A stretch of DNA of 64,000 nt from Burkholderia sp. 9120 (GTDB taxonomy: Bacteria; Pseudomonadota; Gammaproteobacteria; Burkholderiales; Burkholderiaceae), in assembly GCF_000745015.1 (NCBI RefSeq), contig NZ_JQNA01000002.1, forward strand, positions 4,774,001-4,838,000, in the 5' to 3' direction. The notes below the pieces were generated by a model that saw only the letters and a list, made by a program, of their open reading frames with translations, had not been told where the DNA came from and did not search any database. Of this stretch, positions 35,182-44,973 are shown piece after piece; the stretch's first letter is position 1; each line of letters opens with the position of its first letter. Both the position numbers and the translations under genes were made by a program.

Positions 35182-37952
35182 GCGATCGCCCTCCTGCCCG
35201 CTTCGAGTTGGACGTCGCGTAAATCGGCGCGGGTGAACAGCGCGTCGCTGGTGTCGGCCTGATAGAGACAGGCGCCGACCAGCGACGCATCGGTGAAATT
35301 CACCTCGCGGCACACGGCGCGAAACAGGTTCGCGCGCTCGGCACGCGCGCCCGTCAGCGTCGCCGCGGTGAACAGACAGCCGCTGAACTGGCCGTCCGAC
35401 AGTTGCGCGCCGGACAGATCGGTGCGACCCAGATCGCACGTGGCGAGCGTTGCACCGCGCCAGTCGCTGCCGCGCAGCGTCGCCCGTTGCCAACTGCAAT
35501 GTTCGGCGCGCAGACCGGCCATGCGTACGTTCGACCAATCGGCGTCGGCGCCGCCCGCCGGCACGTCGACGAGCGTCGCGCCTTCGAACGACGCATCGAC
35601 CAGCTTCGCATCCATCAGCACGGTTTTGCGCAGCGTCGCTTTGGCGAAGCTCGCGCCGCTCAGGTCCGCGCGCATCAGCACCGTAGCCGCCAGTTGCGCG
35701 GCCTGCCAGTCGCTGGACGGCGCGTTCGCATTGAGCAGCACCGCCTGGGTCGCCGTCACGCGTTGCAGCCGTGCACCGGCGAGACCGATGCCCGAGGCGA
35801 GGCAATGATCGAGACAGGCGTCGCTCAGATCGGCTTGCGGCCATTGTGCGTCGAGCGCCCACGCGCGCGTCAGATCCGCGCCGCCGAAACCGATCCGCGC
35901 GCCGCTGCTATGACACAGGTTCGCGTCGGCGAGCGTGGCGCGGGTGAAGTCCGCGCCGTCGAGTTGCGCGCCGCTCAACACCGCGCGGTCGAGGCGTGCG
36001 CCGTTCAGCCGCGTATTGCGCAGATCGGTGTTTTCCAGTTGCACCTCGCGCAGATCCGCGTTGGACAGATCGAGACCCGACAGGTCGATGCCGGCCAGGT
36101 CGCGGCCCGCGAGCAGCACGCCGGCGCGATGCCATTGCTCGACCTGCATGCCGAGCCAGCGCGCGAGGTCGGGCGGCAACGGACCGTCGGGATCGGTGTA
36201 GCGCAAGCTCGCGCGGCGTGCGGCGCGCGCTTGCGCGGGTTGTGCCGCGAGCGCGGCGTCGAGTTGCGGGACGCCGGTGCTTTCCGGTGCGGCGGCGGCA
36301 AGCGGAACCGGGGACGCTGCGTTGCGGCTCGGCGGTGTGAGGCCGATCACGGGATCGAGCGGCACGAGGTCGACGGCCGCGACGCTGACTCGCGCCCAGG
36401 CGGCTTCACGGCGCGCAGCGGGGTCCTGCGTGGCGGTGGTCATTGTGGGCAGTTCCGGTAGCGAAGCCCGCAGGCAGTCCGCTTGCGCGCGTGCTTCGGC
36501 AATCATGGTCCGCGCGCCGTCCAGCATCGGCGCAAGGTCGAAATCCGATTCGGCTATCGCGACGCTGTCGAGGCGCGGCAGACGGGTCGGCTTGGCGGGC
36601 GAGGTTGGGGCGGCGGTGGCGGCGATCGTCGTGGCCGTGGTGGTCATCGTGGCCGTGGTGGCCGTGGTGGCCGTGGCAGTTGCCGCGCCCGTCGCAGCCG
36701 TCCCGGCCGTAGCCTTCGCCACGATCGCAGCCGTCGGCGTGATCCCACTCACCGCGTGAAACTCAGCGAGTTGCGCATCGAGCTGCGCCTGTTCCGCCGC
36801 GGCAGCCTGGTCCGCGCGCGCGGCGCTCGCCGCAGCACGCGCGATACGGGTCGGCGCATCAAAATCCGCGGCCAGATCCGACTCATTGAACAGATGCGCG
36901 GCGGCCGTCGCCGGATCGGTGCGCCGCGCGAACACCTCGGCGTAATGCGCGAACGAACGCGGCCGGTCGCGATGCTCGTAACCGACCATCACCGCATCGA
37001 TATCGAAACCGAGCGAATGCGCGTGCGCCGTCTCGCCGTGATACATCGCCACGCCGGTCAGCAGATCGGGAAAGAACCACACCGTGTCGAACCTGAGCGC
37101 GACTTCTTCGAGCGACGCCGCGCCGCTGCGCTGAATAAAACCCCGCGCGACCAGCGGCGGCACCTGCCCTTCGATCACCGCGCGCTGCGGATGCATGCCG
37201 CACAAACGGTACGGCTCGCCGCCTTGCAGATACGCGGCCAGCCACTGGTCCACCGGTGCGCGCTGGAACAAGGCCGGCGTCGCGCTCGACGAAAACCCCG
37301 GCGCTTCCTGCGCTAGCCACTTCGCGCCGTAGCGCCCGGCGTGACGCGAACGCGCCTGCCAGTCGAATGCGAGCGGACCGAAGCCGGCCGGCGCATAGCG
37401 AACCCAGTGACGCCGCACCGGCGTGCCCGGCAGTTCCAGGTTCGGCATCGGCCGTGTATTGACGCCCGCCAGCGCGGCGAAGCGGTTGCGCTCGTAGCCG
37501 CAGCCCACCGGATTGTCCGGATGGTGCGCGCCACCGAACGCCTGCGTGTACGCGAGGGGCATCGACACGAACGGCTTCGGCGCGTCGATCCGCAACCACG
37601 GCGCGTAACGCCACACCCGCTCGCCGATCACGTCGAGTGTCTTGTCGACGCCGGCCGCGCTCAGGCTCACCTGCATCCGATCAACCGGCTTACCTTGCGA
37701 CGCATACGCATTGCCGCACAGCAGCAGTTCCGCGCGCGACTTCGGCAGCACTTCGTCGAGCGGCTGCGTGACGCCCTGCGTGGCCAGGGTCTTCAGCACG
37801 CCGGGCCATTGTTCGTTTTCCATCGCGAACCGCTGGACCGCTGCGTCGCCGAGCGGGAAAAAGCCCAGCGCCGACACGACGAAACGCCGCTCGCCGCCGA
37901 TCTGATACGAGCGGGTCAGCGTGCCGAGGCTTAACGGTTTGACGATTTTCAT
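35178..37952 (-). CDS. DUF2169 domain protein with C-terminal pentapeptide repeats
   Basis: A 924-residue fusion. The N-terminal about 300 residues are DUF2169 (MKIVKPLSLGTLTRSY, then PKPFVSMPLAYTQAFGG, then NPVGCGYERN, then HYAEVFARRTD), a domain linked to T6SS effector loading. A low-complexity Ala/Thr linker (about residues 400-450) and a short helical region follow. From about residue 620 to the end it is pentapeptide repeat (LAGIDLSGLDLSNADLREVQLENTDLRNTRLNGARL). It follows vgrG by 7 bp and overlaps the next pentapeptide gene by 4 bp. By analogy with studied DUF2169 proteins it may act as a chaperone or adaptor for spike cargo. Confidence 0.9.
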   Translation of the reverse strand: MKIVKPLSLGTLTRSYQIGGERRFVVSALGFFPLGDAAVQRFAMENEQWPGVLKTLATQGVTQPLDEVLPKSRAELLLCGNAYASQGKPVDRMQVSLSAAGVDKTLDVIGERVWRYAPWLRIDAPKPFVSMPLAYTQAFGGAHHPDNPVGCGYERNRFAALAGVNTRPMPNLELPGTPVRRHWVRYAPAGFGPLAFDWQARSRHAGRYGAKWLAQEAPGFSSSATPALFQRAPVDQWLAAYLQGGEPYRLCGMHPQRAVIEGQVPPLVARGFIQRSGAASLEEVALRFDTVWFFPDLLTGVAMYHGETAHAHSLGFDIDAVMVGYEHRDRPRSFAHYAEVFARRTDPATAAAHLFNESDLAADFDAPTRIARAAASAARADQAAAAEQAQLDAQLAEFHAVSGITPTAAIVAKATAGTAATGAATATATTATTATMTTTATTIAATAAPTSPAKPTRLPRLDSVAIAESDFDLAPMLDGARTMIAEARAQADCLRASLPELPTMTTATQDPAARREAAWARVSVAAVDLVPLDPVIGLTPPSRNAASPVPLAAAAPESTGVPQLDAALAAQPAQARAARRASLRYTDPDGPLPPDLARWLGMQVEQWHRAGVLLAGRDLAGIDLSGLDLSNADLREVQLENTDLRNTRLNGARLDRAVLSGAQLDGADFTRATLADANLCHSSGARIGFGGADLTRAWALDAQWPQADLSDACLDHCLASGIGLAGARLQRVTATQAVLLNANAPSSDWQAAQLAATVLMRADLSGASFAKATLRKTVLMDAKLVDASFEGATLVDVPAGGADADWSNVRMAGLRAEHCSWQRATLRGSDWRGATLATCDLGRTDLSGAQLSDGQFSGCLFTAATLTGARAERANLFRAVCREVNFTDASLVGACLYQADTSDALFTRADLRDVQLEAGRRAIA

Positions 37953-37959
37953 CGGCGGC

Positions 37960-40656
37960 TCACAGGTAGATCTGGATCACGCCGACGATCGTGATCGTCG
38001 CATTCGACATCTTGATCTCGGGCACGGCGGCCTCCTCGGAGATCCGCAAGCCCGGACCGGCCAGCGAAATCGTGTGGCTCTCCGATGAGATCGTCACCTG
38101 GCTCTGAATGCCGGCCAGCGTCACGTCCGACGTCACGCCGGACATGTTGATGCGGCTCGACGCGCCGACCATGCTCACCGAGTTCACCGCGCCCTGCATG
38201 TCGACCGAGTTCGACACGCCGACCATGTTGGTCGACGTTTGCACGCCAGTCATCGACATCGACGACGAGATGCCCGTCACGTTGGTGGTGTCCGACATGC
38301 CGGTCACGCTCGTGCTGTTCTGGCTGCCGGTCAGCGAACTGGTGTGCGATTTGCCGGTGGTCGAATTCTCGGTCGATGAACCGACCACGTTGGTGCCGTG
38401 CGATTCGCCCGTGGTATTGCTGTTGATCGAGACGCCGGTGGTGTTGCTGCTGGTCGACTTGCCGGTGAGCGAGGTCGACTGGTTTTCCGTGATCGTCGAC
38501 TTCGACGCGCTAATGCCCGTCACCGTACTCTCGGACGATGAATTGCCGGTCACGGTACTCAGATTCGTCACGTTGCCGGTGCTGGACGAACTGCCGTAGG
38601 TGTCGCCGAACACGTCGTTCACGCTGACGCTGACCGCCCCCGGATCGGGCGACGGCGACGGCTGCACGGCATCCGGACTCGACTTGCCCACCACGCTCTG
38701 GTTATACGTGCTGCCGACCGCCGAAAAATTCTGCTGCTGCAACGCCCAGCTATGTCCGTAGCTGCTGCCGTAGGAATACGACTGGCTCAGCAGGCCCCGC
38801 TCTTTTTTCTCGGAAGTCGCATGGCTGTAGCTCGCGCCTTGCGAGAAGCTCGCGTCGCGATACTGCCCGCTCGCATACGCGCTCGTGACCGTATCGATCG
38901 CGGTGTCGAGCGTGCTGTCCGTCACATCCGACGACGCCCCGAAACGAATGCTTTTGCTGTCGCTGTACGAGGTCGAATAATTGTTGCCGACCGAGGTGTT
39001 CGCGGTCCAGCCCGACGGCGTGACCACGCGCGAACCGTTCGCGTGCACGATGCTCTGGATCTCCGGCAACTCGGACTCGTCCTGCGCGCGCGCCACCACC
39101 ACGGTAACGCCCACTTCCGGCACGGTCTGCATATGGCCGGCGAGTTTCACCCACACCGGCTGGGTGGACGCGTTGACCGCGCGGTCGGTCGCGAAGTTCA
39201 CGTAGACGCCCTTCGCGTTCAGCGTCGATGGGCTCGCATCGCGATCGGTCTGATTGCTCGTGACCATCTCGAAGTTCTGCTTCGTGTAGTAGCGCCAGTC
39301 TTTCGGCGCGGTGCTGCCGTCCGCGTCCACCACGATCGCGAGCAGCGAACCCTGCTGCGTCTGTTCGATCGAGAACGGCGTGATCAGACTCGACGGATCG
39401 GTCGCGCTGAAGGTGTTCTGATAGTCGCCGTCGAGGCTCGCTTCGTGCGACACCTGGGTCAGCACGAAGCGTTGTTCGTCGAGCGACGGCTGGATCGTCA
39501 TGCCAGCCGCGCCGCCCTTCGGCATCTGCAGCGTGAAGCCGTGGCCCACGCGCATTTGCGCGCAACTGCTGGTGCCCGAAAAACGCTCGGCGGAACCGCG
39601 CCGCGATGCTTCCGACAGACCCTGCGTCTCGCGCGCCTGCCAGTCGCTCACGCCGTACTGGAACTGACGGTATTGCGTGAACGGCAATGCGCCCGGCTCG
39701 GTGGCGCCGGCCGCAAAGGTCTGGAAGGTCGGAATCGCGTCGACGTCCCACGATTCCTGCTGGCGCGCGAGCACACACTCGACGCCGGTCGTGACCAGCG
39801 ACTGCTCGTACGTGTATTGCGACACCACGTCCGCTTGCGCGAGACCGAGCGCGCTGGTGTCGGTCGACGTGTAGCGCAGCGGCCGGTCAAACGGAATCGA
39901 CGGATATTGCGCGCGGTTCGAGAACACCACCGTGTGGCTGTTGCCGGTGTGCGTGAAGCAGTAGTAAATCTGCGCCTTGCCCATCAGGCGCTGCAATAGC
40001 GCGTAGTCCGATTCGCCGGCCTGCATCCAGTCCTGCAGGCGAATCTGCGCGAGGTTGTGATTGCCGCCGATCCCGTTCAGCGAAAACGTCACGTCGTGCT
40101 CGCGCATCAAGGTTTCGATCGCTTGCGCGACGCTCTGCTGCACCAGCATCCGGTAGCGGTTGGTGAGCGTGAGTTTCCACAGCGCGGGTTTGATGCCGGC
40201 CTTGTAGACGCCGGGCTCGCTCATCGAGAACGACGTGACGATGCCGTTGAACAGCGACAGCGTCGGGTCCGGCGCGCCGCCGTCGAGCGCCGCGGCGAAG
40301 CGTTCGTTCGAGGCGCCGGTCAGCGCTTCGAGTGTGCTGTCGGGTGTGCTGTCGGGTGTGCTGTCGTTAGGGAGCCGAAAATCCGGCCGGTCGATGCCGA
40401 CCGTCACCGGCCGCCCGATCAACTGATCGAAGCGCATGATCGGTGCACCCGACGCTTCCGTATTCGCGCGCAGGTCTAGCTGGAATTCGAACGGCTGCGA
40501 CACCTGTTCCTGGCCGCTGATTTTCGTCGCGCGAAAGGTTTCCGCGCCGACGGTGTAGCCGCCGGGCAGGAAGATCGCGACGTGCAGGAAGACGGCCGGC
40601 GCGGGCCGCTCGACCTTATCGATACGCGTGACGCCGATCGTGTCGAGCGTGCTCAT
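37960..40656 (-). CDS. tssI: Type VI spike protein VgrG (TssI) with 9-residue repeat tail
   Basis: An 898-residue VgrG. The gp27-like part runs from the N-terminus (GQEQVSQPFEFQLDLRA, FDQLIGRPVTVGI) through YRMLVQQSVAQAIETLMREHDVTF and the LLQRLMGKAQIYYCFTHTG segment to about 420. The gp5-like OB domain includes VKLAGHMQTVPEVGVTVVVA. The C-terminal about 200 residues are a run of 9-residue units with consensus hTGxSxxxS (TTGKSHTSS, LTGSQNSTS, VTGMSDTTN), expected to form a beta-prism needle. The ATG at 40656 overlaps the tssG stop (ATGA). No enzymatic extension is seen. Confidence 0.92.
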   Translation of the reverse strand: MSTLDTIGVTRIDKVERPAPAVFLHVAIFLPGGYTVGAETFRATKISGQEQVSQPFEFQLDLRANTEASGAPIMRFDQLIGRPVTVGIDRPDFRLPNDSTPDSTPDSTLEALTGASNERFAAALDGGAPDPTLSLFNGIVTSFSMSEPGVYKAGIKPALWKLTLTNRYRMLVQQSVAQAIETLMREHDVTFSLNGIGGNHNLAQIRLQDWMQAGESDYALLQRLMGKAQIYYCFTHTGNSHTVVFSNRAQYPSIPFDRPLRYTSTDTSALGLAQADVVSQYTYEQSLVTTGVECVLARQQESWDVDAIPTFQTFAAGATEPGALPFTQYRQFQYGVSDWQARETQGLSEASRRGSAERFSGTSSCAQMRVGHGFTLQMPKGGAAGMTIQPSLDEQRFVLTQVSHEASLDGDYQNTFSATDPSSLITPFSIEQTQQGSLLAIVVDADGSTAPKDWRYYTKQNFEMVTSNQTDRDASPSTLNAKGVYVNFATDRAVNASTQPVWVKLAGHMQTVPEVGVTVVVARAQDESELPEIQSIVHANGSRVVTPSGWTANTSVGNNYSTSYSDSKSIRFGASSDVTDSTLDTAIDTVTSAYASGQYRDASFSQGASYSHATSEKKERGLLSQSYSYGSSYGHSWALQQQNFSAVGSTYNQSVVGKSSPDAVQPSPSPDPGAVSVSVNDVFGDTYGSSSSTGNVTNLSTVTGNSSSESTVTGISASKSTITENQSTSLTGKSTSSNTTGVSINSNTTGESHGTNVVGSSTENSTTGKSHTSSLTGSQNSTSVTGMSDTTNVTGISSSMSMTGVQTSTNMVGVSNSVDMQGAVNSVSMVGASSRINMSGVTSDVTLAGIQSQVTISSESHTISLAGPGLRISEEAAVPEIKMSNATITIVGVIQIYL
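38080..38580 (-). repeat. 27-bp coding repeats in the vgrG tail
   Basis: About 17 successive 27-bp units encode 9-residue repeats of the form h-T/V-G-x-S-x-x-x-S/T/N. The DNA units have diverged, with silent and replacement changes, so this is an old protein-level repeat rather than a recent expansion. Confidence 0.75.
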
Positions 40657-42116
40657 TGCAGGGGTCCTTGCGGGTCGCCCGCGATCGCGTAGCTCACGGT
40701 GCGCAGGTCTGGGTTTGAGTCTGACGTTGCGTCGGTCCCCGCGTCGCCGTTCGCCTCCGAGCGCACTGCCAGCCATGCGGTCTGACCGAGACGCAGGCCA
40801 CGATAGCGCACGCCCGGCGGCAACGCGGCGGTCACGAGCGGAATCGCCGGCGCCGTGACGCCGCTGCCGGGCGTGGCGCTCAGCAGCGACTCCGGCAGAT
40901 TCGCCGCGGCAATGCTCAGGTCGACGGTGCAGTCGACGCGGCGGTCGAACAGCAGTCGCACCATATCGGCGAGACCGGTGTAACCGTTGAGCGGCGCGTC
41001 GTTGTCGGCGGCTGCCTCGGCGGCGCTCTGGTGGTGATGCGGATGGGTTGGCGCGGTCTGGTTGAACGGACCATGCGGCGTTTCCGGCTGCCACGGCGGC
41101 GGCAGCAGATTGCACAACCGCTCGTAATCGACAGCGGGCACGGTCAGGCGCACCCCGGCCATCTGATTCCACACCTGCGTGCCGAGCACCGCATCGCTGC
41201 CAAGCGTGCCCTGCTTGCCGAGCCCCGACCATTGCGCGGACGACAACGGCCGCCAGTCGCCCACCAGTTGTTCGAGTTGCGTGTCCGGCATGCCGAGGTA
41301 CTGGCGCAACGCGGCGAGCGCTGCGGTGGCGCTGCGGCGCGGATCGGCCAGCGTCGCAGTCATGCCGAGCCATGCGCGGCGCGGCAGCACGATCTGCGCC
41401 TCCGCGTCGAGCGACGCCATGCCGGCGATGCTCGCCAGAAAATCGGCCTGCAACGTGTCTTGCGGCAACGCGTAGTCGAGCGCGACGTCCTGGGTCGCCT
41501 TCAACTGATGCCGCAGCACGTTGATGCGATGATTGAACACGTCGAGAAACGCGGCGAAAGTCCGGTCGTCGTCGCGCAAACGGTCACGCACCCACTCCAG
41601 AAACGGCTCCGGCAGCGGCCCGAGTTCGCTCGCCACGCTGTAGTTCGGCGTGCGGATCTCGACCACCTCGCCGTTCTCGACGCTGGTCAGCGCCGTGGTC
41701 AACGCGGCGCCGAGCGTCGCGGCGAGCGGCGCGTTGATCGCTGCGTTCACCGGCGCGTTCAGCAGCGCATGCATGGCGCCATCCGGCAAATGACGCATCG
41801 CGGCCCGGCCGCCCGGCGTATCCAGCAGATCGGCGGCGTCGAGGCGGCGACAACCCGTCACCTCGACACCCGGAAACGCCGGCGACAGATCGGCGGTAAA
41901 ACGCAAGCGGCGCGCGAAGCCGGCGAAACTGCGCGTGTCAGCCTCGCCGCTCATGAGCCGCCACGTCAACAACACCTTGAGGCGTTGCTTCACCGACGGC
42001 CGCGACGAATCGCGCACGCGCAACAGGCGGACGAGTTGAAACACGTCGATACGTTCGGGCCGATCGAATAGCAGTTCTTCTACAGAACCGGCTGGAGGCC
42101 GACTAGCTGAGGCCAT
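40653..42116 (-). CDS. tssG: Type VI secretion baseplate protein TssG
   Basis: A 487-residue TssG, one of the baseplate wedge proteins that pair with TssF. Family features are the N-terminal RIDVFQLVRLLR, the ADLSPAFPGVEV strand, and FLEWVRDRLRDDDRTFAAFLDVFNHRINVLRHQLKA, equivalent to the usual 'FLDLFNHRL..L.Y' segment. LAALRQYLGMPDTQLEQLVGDW follows, and the C-terminal strands include GVRYRGLRLGQTAWLAV. The length is greater than common TssG (about 330-370), mostly from polar insertions. Its ATG lies 37 bp inside the end of tssF. Confidence 0.9.
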   Translation of the reverse strand: MASASRPPAGSVEELLFDRPERIDVFQLVRLLRVRDSSRPSVKQRLKVLLTWRLMSGEADTRSFAGFARRLRFTADLSPAFPGVEVTGCRRLDAADLLDTPGGRAAMRHLPDGAMHALLNAPVNAAINAPLAATLGAALTTALTSVENGEVVEIRTPNYSVASELGPLPEPFLEWVRDRLRDDDRTFAAFLDVFNHRINVLRHQLKATQDVALDYALPQDTLQADFLASIAGMASLDAEAQIVLPRRAWLGMTATLADPRRSATAALAALRQYLGMPDTQLEQLVGDWRPLSSAQWSGLGKQGTLGSDAVLGTQVWNQMAGVRLTVPAVDYERLCNLLPPPWQPETPHGPFNQTAPTHPHHHQSAAEAAADNDAPLNGYTGLADMVRLLFDRRVDCTVDLSIAAANLPESLLSATPGSGVTAPAIPLVTAALPPGVRYRGLRLGQTAWLAVRSEANGDAGTDATSDSNPDLRTVSYAIAGDPQGPLQ

Positions 42117-43924
42117 TCGCGCAAAATTCCCTTGATATCGTTGACGCTGATCCGCAGCGCGACCCCGGCGTTGACCGCACCGTACAACGCGAAGAAATGC
42201 CGCAGCACTTCACCGAACAGAATCACGCTGCCTTCCGCGAAGCTCGCGCGATCGAGCCATAGATCGACCCGCAAACCGTCGACGAAACCGCGCCATGCAT
42301 CGTCGCCACGGCGCACCATCACGCGCGCGGTGCGCATGTCGCGGATGCCGTCGATCTGTTTGAAGCCGCTTTCGCCCCGCATGCCGACGTGCTGCTTGAG
42401 CAGATCTTTCAAGGCCGGCAGTGCGTGCTGGCCATCGGCGAGCGACAGCCGGTTCAACGCGAGTTGCGCGGCAAGCGCCCAGGGCCGCGCGCCGATCAGC
42501 CGCGGGGTCTGATGCGAGCTCACCTGCCCCACGATCGACGCGCCCGAGATCGGCCCAGCGCCTTCGAGCCGCAACAGATCGCCCTGACGCAACTGCTCCG
42601 GCAGATTGCGGTTGGTGCAGAGCGCCGAGCCGCCGAGCGTTTCGTCCGCGGGTCGTGCGAGATTGAAGGTAGCGTCCAGAAACGACACATACAACTCGGT
42701 GCCCTGCACGTCGCCCAATTGCGCTTCCTCGCGGCGCGTCATGTAGAAATAGTGCTGCGATTGCAGCCGCTGGAAATCGTCCATCGAGAAATACGGCGCC
42801 AGCGTGCGCGGCGGTTCGCCGGGCCGCGTCGAGTACAACTCGGTCAGCGAGTACACCTCGCAATAACGGTGATCCCCGGCGTTGCCTTGCAAGCGGTATT
42901 CGTAACGCGTGTGATCCAGTGCAATCGGTTCGAGGCGTTGCGGATACAGGTTGATCAACGGGACGCAGTTCAGGCGTAACAGATCGCGCGGCAGCGTGGC
43001 GACCACGTCGAGCGGCTGCGTGCCGATGAACATCAGTTCGAAGGCGGTCGCGCCGCTCGTGAAGGCGAGACCTTCCACGTCGAAGAACAGGAATTTCTCG
43101 GGAAAAGCGAAGTATTCCTGCAGCAGCCGGTAGCCCGGGTGCGTATTGGCGCTGACCTGCAACATCGCTTCGTCCTGCGCGAAGCCGCGCCAGGTCAACG
43201 CGCTCAACGGCACATCCAGGCGCGCGCCGGACGGTTTGTTGTCAGCGTCGAGCGGTTGCGCGACGATCTTCGCCAGACCGAGCGCGAGCATCTCGTAGAA
43301 GGTGTGCAGGTCGTTCGGCGCGCAGTTCAGATAGAAGCGCAGCGTGCCCAGTTGCAGCTCGCTCAATGTGCCGGTGCCGGTGCGCCGGAGCGTCACGCTC
43401 AGCACCGAGCGCAGATTCGGGTTCTTCCAGTCGGCCGGATCGAGCGAGCGGCTGCTCGGCGCCACCAGATCGATGTGCATGACCTCGAGCGGCACGAGCG
43501 GCGTGTCGTAACAGGTCATGAAGCGGCACGCGACCGGATTGCCGCGCATGTCGCGGCCTTTCGCGGTCATCAGGCGCTTTCGTTCGAGCACCTGGCGCTT
43601 GGAGAAATTCGCGCCGTCGGCCTTGACGTCGAGCGCGGCAATCGCCATGGACGGCAACGGTGCCGACAGATGCGGATACAGGTGATCGGTCAGTGCGTTG
43701 GGCAGCGACGCCTGGCCGAGATCGAGCTGATAGCGCAGACGTCCGGCAAGAAACGCGAACGACTGCACCAGCAACTCCACCTGCGGATCGGTGGAACGGC
43801 CCTGACTCAAACCGAGCGCGCCCGCCGCCGCCGGAAAACTGCGCGAGAAGATCGCCGCGTCGCCGCGCAGCGCCGCCAGCTCCGCATTGAAGTAATCGGC
43901 CAGCGTGGTATTGGCAAGCTTCAT
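42080..43924 (-). CDS. tssF: Type VI secretion baseplate protein TssF
   Basis: A 614-residue TssF of usual length. Signature parts are YFNAELAALRGDAAIFSRSFPAAAGAL, DPQVELLVQSFAFLAGRLRYQLDL, LTDHLYPHLSAPLPSMAI, CRFMTCYDTPLVPLEV, and EYFAFPEKFLFFDVEGL. The C-terminal VSVNDIKGILREWP-like text (ISVNDIKGILREWPQL) is also typical. It forms the baseplate wedge with TssG and TssE. The ATG overlaps the tssE stop (ATGA). Confidence 0.94.
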   Translation of the reverse strand: MKLANTTLADYFNAELAALRGDAAIFSRSFPAAAGALGLSQGRSTDPQVELLVQSFAFLAGRLRYQLDLGQASLPNALTDHLYPHLSAPLPSMAIAALDVKADGANFSKRQVLERKRLMTAKGRDMRGNPVACRFMTCYDTPLVPLEVMHIDLVAPSSRSLDPADWKNPNLRSVLSVTLRRTGTGTLSELQLGTLRFYLNCAPNDLHTFYEMLALGLAKIVAQPLDADNKPSGARLDVPLSALTWRGFAQDEAMLQVSANTHPGYRLLQEYFAFPEKFLFFDVEGLAFTSGATAFELMFIGTQPLDVVATLPRDLLRLNCVPLINLYPQRLEPIALDHTRYEYRLQGNAGDHRYCEVYSLTELYSTRPGEPPRTLAPYFSMDDFQRLQSQHYFYMTRREEAQLGDVQGTELYVSFLDATFNLARPADETLGGSALCTNRNLPEQLRQGDLLRLEGAGPISGASIVGQVSSHQTPRLIGARPWALAAQLALNRLSLADGQHALPALKDLLKQHVGMRGESGFKQIDGIRDMRTARVMVRRGDDAWRGFVDGLRVDLWLDRASFAEGSVILFGEVLRHFFALYGAVNAGVALRISVNDIKGILREWPQLVGLQPVL

Positions 43925-44331
43925 CGCAGCATCACCTCCAGCGCGGCGCCGGTGGCGGCATCGAGCAGCACGCGAAACGGCTGTGCGTCGGCGCTGCGCA
44001 ACACGCCCGACACGCGCAGCCGGTTCGGCATCAGCGGATTCGCGTCGGGCACGAGCGTCACCTCCACGTTCGCGAGGCGCGGCTCGAAGCGCTCGATCAT
44101 CCGCTTCAGACGCGCGGCGTAGCGGGTCAGGCCGACCCCGCCGTTAGCCGACACATCCACCACGTTGAGCATGCCGAAGCCGAGCAGATCGCTCGCGTCG
44201 CCGGCGCTGCGCGGACGCGTCGCGACCATGCGCTGAATCTGCTCGGCGACGGCCACGCCCAGATCCACGGGCCGGGCATGCGCCGCCGAGGTGGGCGTCG
44301 CGTCGGCGAGACGTTCGAACAGATAGCGCAT
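43921..44331 (-). CDS. tssE: Type VI secretion baseplate protein TssE (gp25-like)
   Basis: A 136-residue gp25-like lysozyme-fold baseplate protein (not enzymatic in T6SS). It contains EQIQRMVATRPRSAGDASDLLGFGMLNVVDV, the typical region where sheath initiation occurs, then LKRMIERFEPRLANVEVTLVPD and the C-terminal PFRVLLDAATGAAL. The gene lies 50 bp after hcp and overlaps tssF. Confidence 0.92.
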   Translation of the reverse strand: MRYLFERLADATPTSAAHARPVDLGVAVAEQIQRMVATRPRSAGDASDLLGFGMLNVVDVSANGGVGLTRYAARLKRMIERFEPRLANVEVTLVPDANPLMPNRLRVSGVLRSADAQPFRVLLDAATGAALEVMLR

Positions 44332-44381
44332 GAAGCGTGAACCTCGTATGAAGCGGAAGCTGACAGGCGGTGCGGCTGCGT

Positions 44382-44948
44382 TCAGTCGGTAAACTGACCG
44401 ATCGGGCGGTTGCGCGCGATCGACCAGCCGGTCGCGAGGTTACCGGCCGGCATGGTGTCCGCGCGCTGCACCGTGTACGTCCACAGAATTTCGGTGAAGT
44501 TGAGCTTGAACTGCTCGGTCGGCATGTCGTCCGGATGCGACTGGAACTGGATTTCGCTGATGATCGCGTCGCGCAGCTGGAAGGTCAGAATGTTGCCGGT
44601 CAGCTCGCCCGAGTTGCGTGCGATATACAGCTTGGTCGGCTGCGCCTTGCCCTTGCCGAGCGGTTGTGCGCGCAAGCAATACTCGTAGAACTTCACCGAG
44701 GTCTTGTCGACGTACTTGGTGCAGGTGAACTCGGTGATGATCGGACGACCCGAGGTCCGCGCCGAATTGCTGACGTCGGTGGTGATCTGCTGTTTCATGC
44801 CCTGGTGAACCGACACGAGCTCGATACATTCGCCGAGCGCGAGCACCTTGTCGCGCCAAGTGTCGTCGATCAGGCTGCCGCCGTTGTCCCAGTTGTTCGG
44901 GCCGCCGAATACGTCGGAGTCGCCCGGCTGCAACAGAATGAGGTCCAT
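44382..44948 (-). CDS. hcp: Type VI inner-tube protein Hcp (TssD)
   Basis: A 188-residue Hcp, the hexameric ring protein that forms the expelled tube. DVSNSARTSGRPIITEFTCTKYVDKTSVKFYEYCLRA matches the family core, and the end carries EQFKLNFTEILWTYTVQ. An AAGGAAC site precedes the ATG. It is 25 bp after tssC on the same strand. There is no C-terminal toxin extension. Confidence 0.94.
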   Translation of the reverse strand: MDLILLQPGDSDVFGGPNNWDNGGSLIDDTWRDKVLALGECIELVSVHQGMKQQITTDVSNSARTSGRPIITEFTCTKYVDKTSVKFYEYCLRAQPLGKGKAQPTKLYIARNSGELTGNILTFQLRDAIISEIQFQSHPDDMPTEQFKLNFTEILWTYTVQRADTMPAGNLATGWSIARNRPIGQFTD

Positions 44949-44973
44949 CGTTGTTCCTTAACGTTATGAGCGA

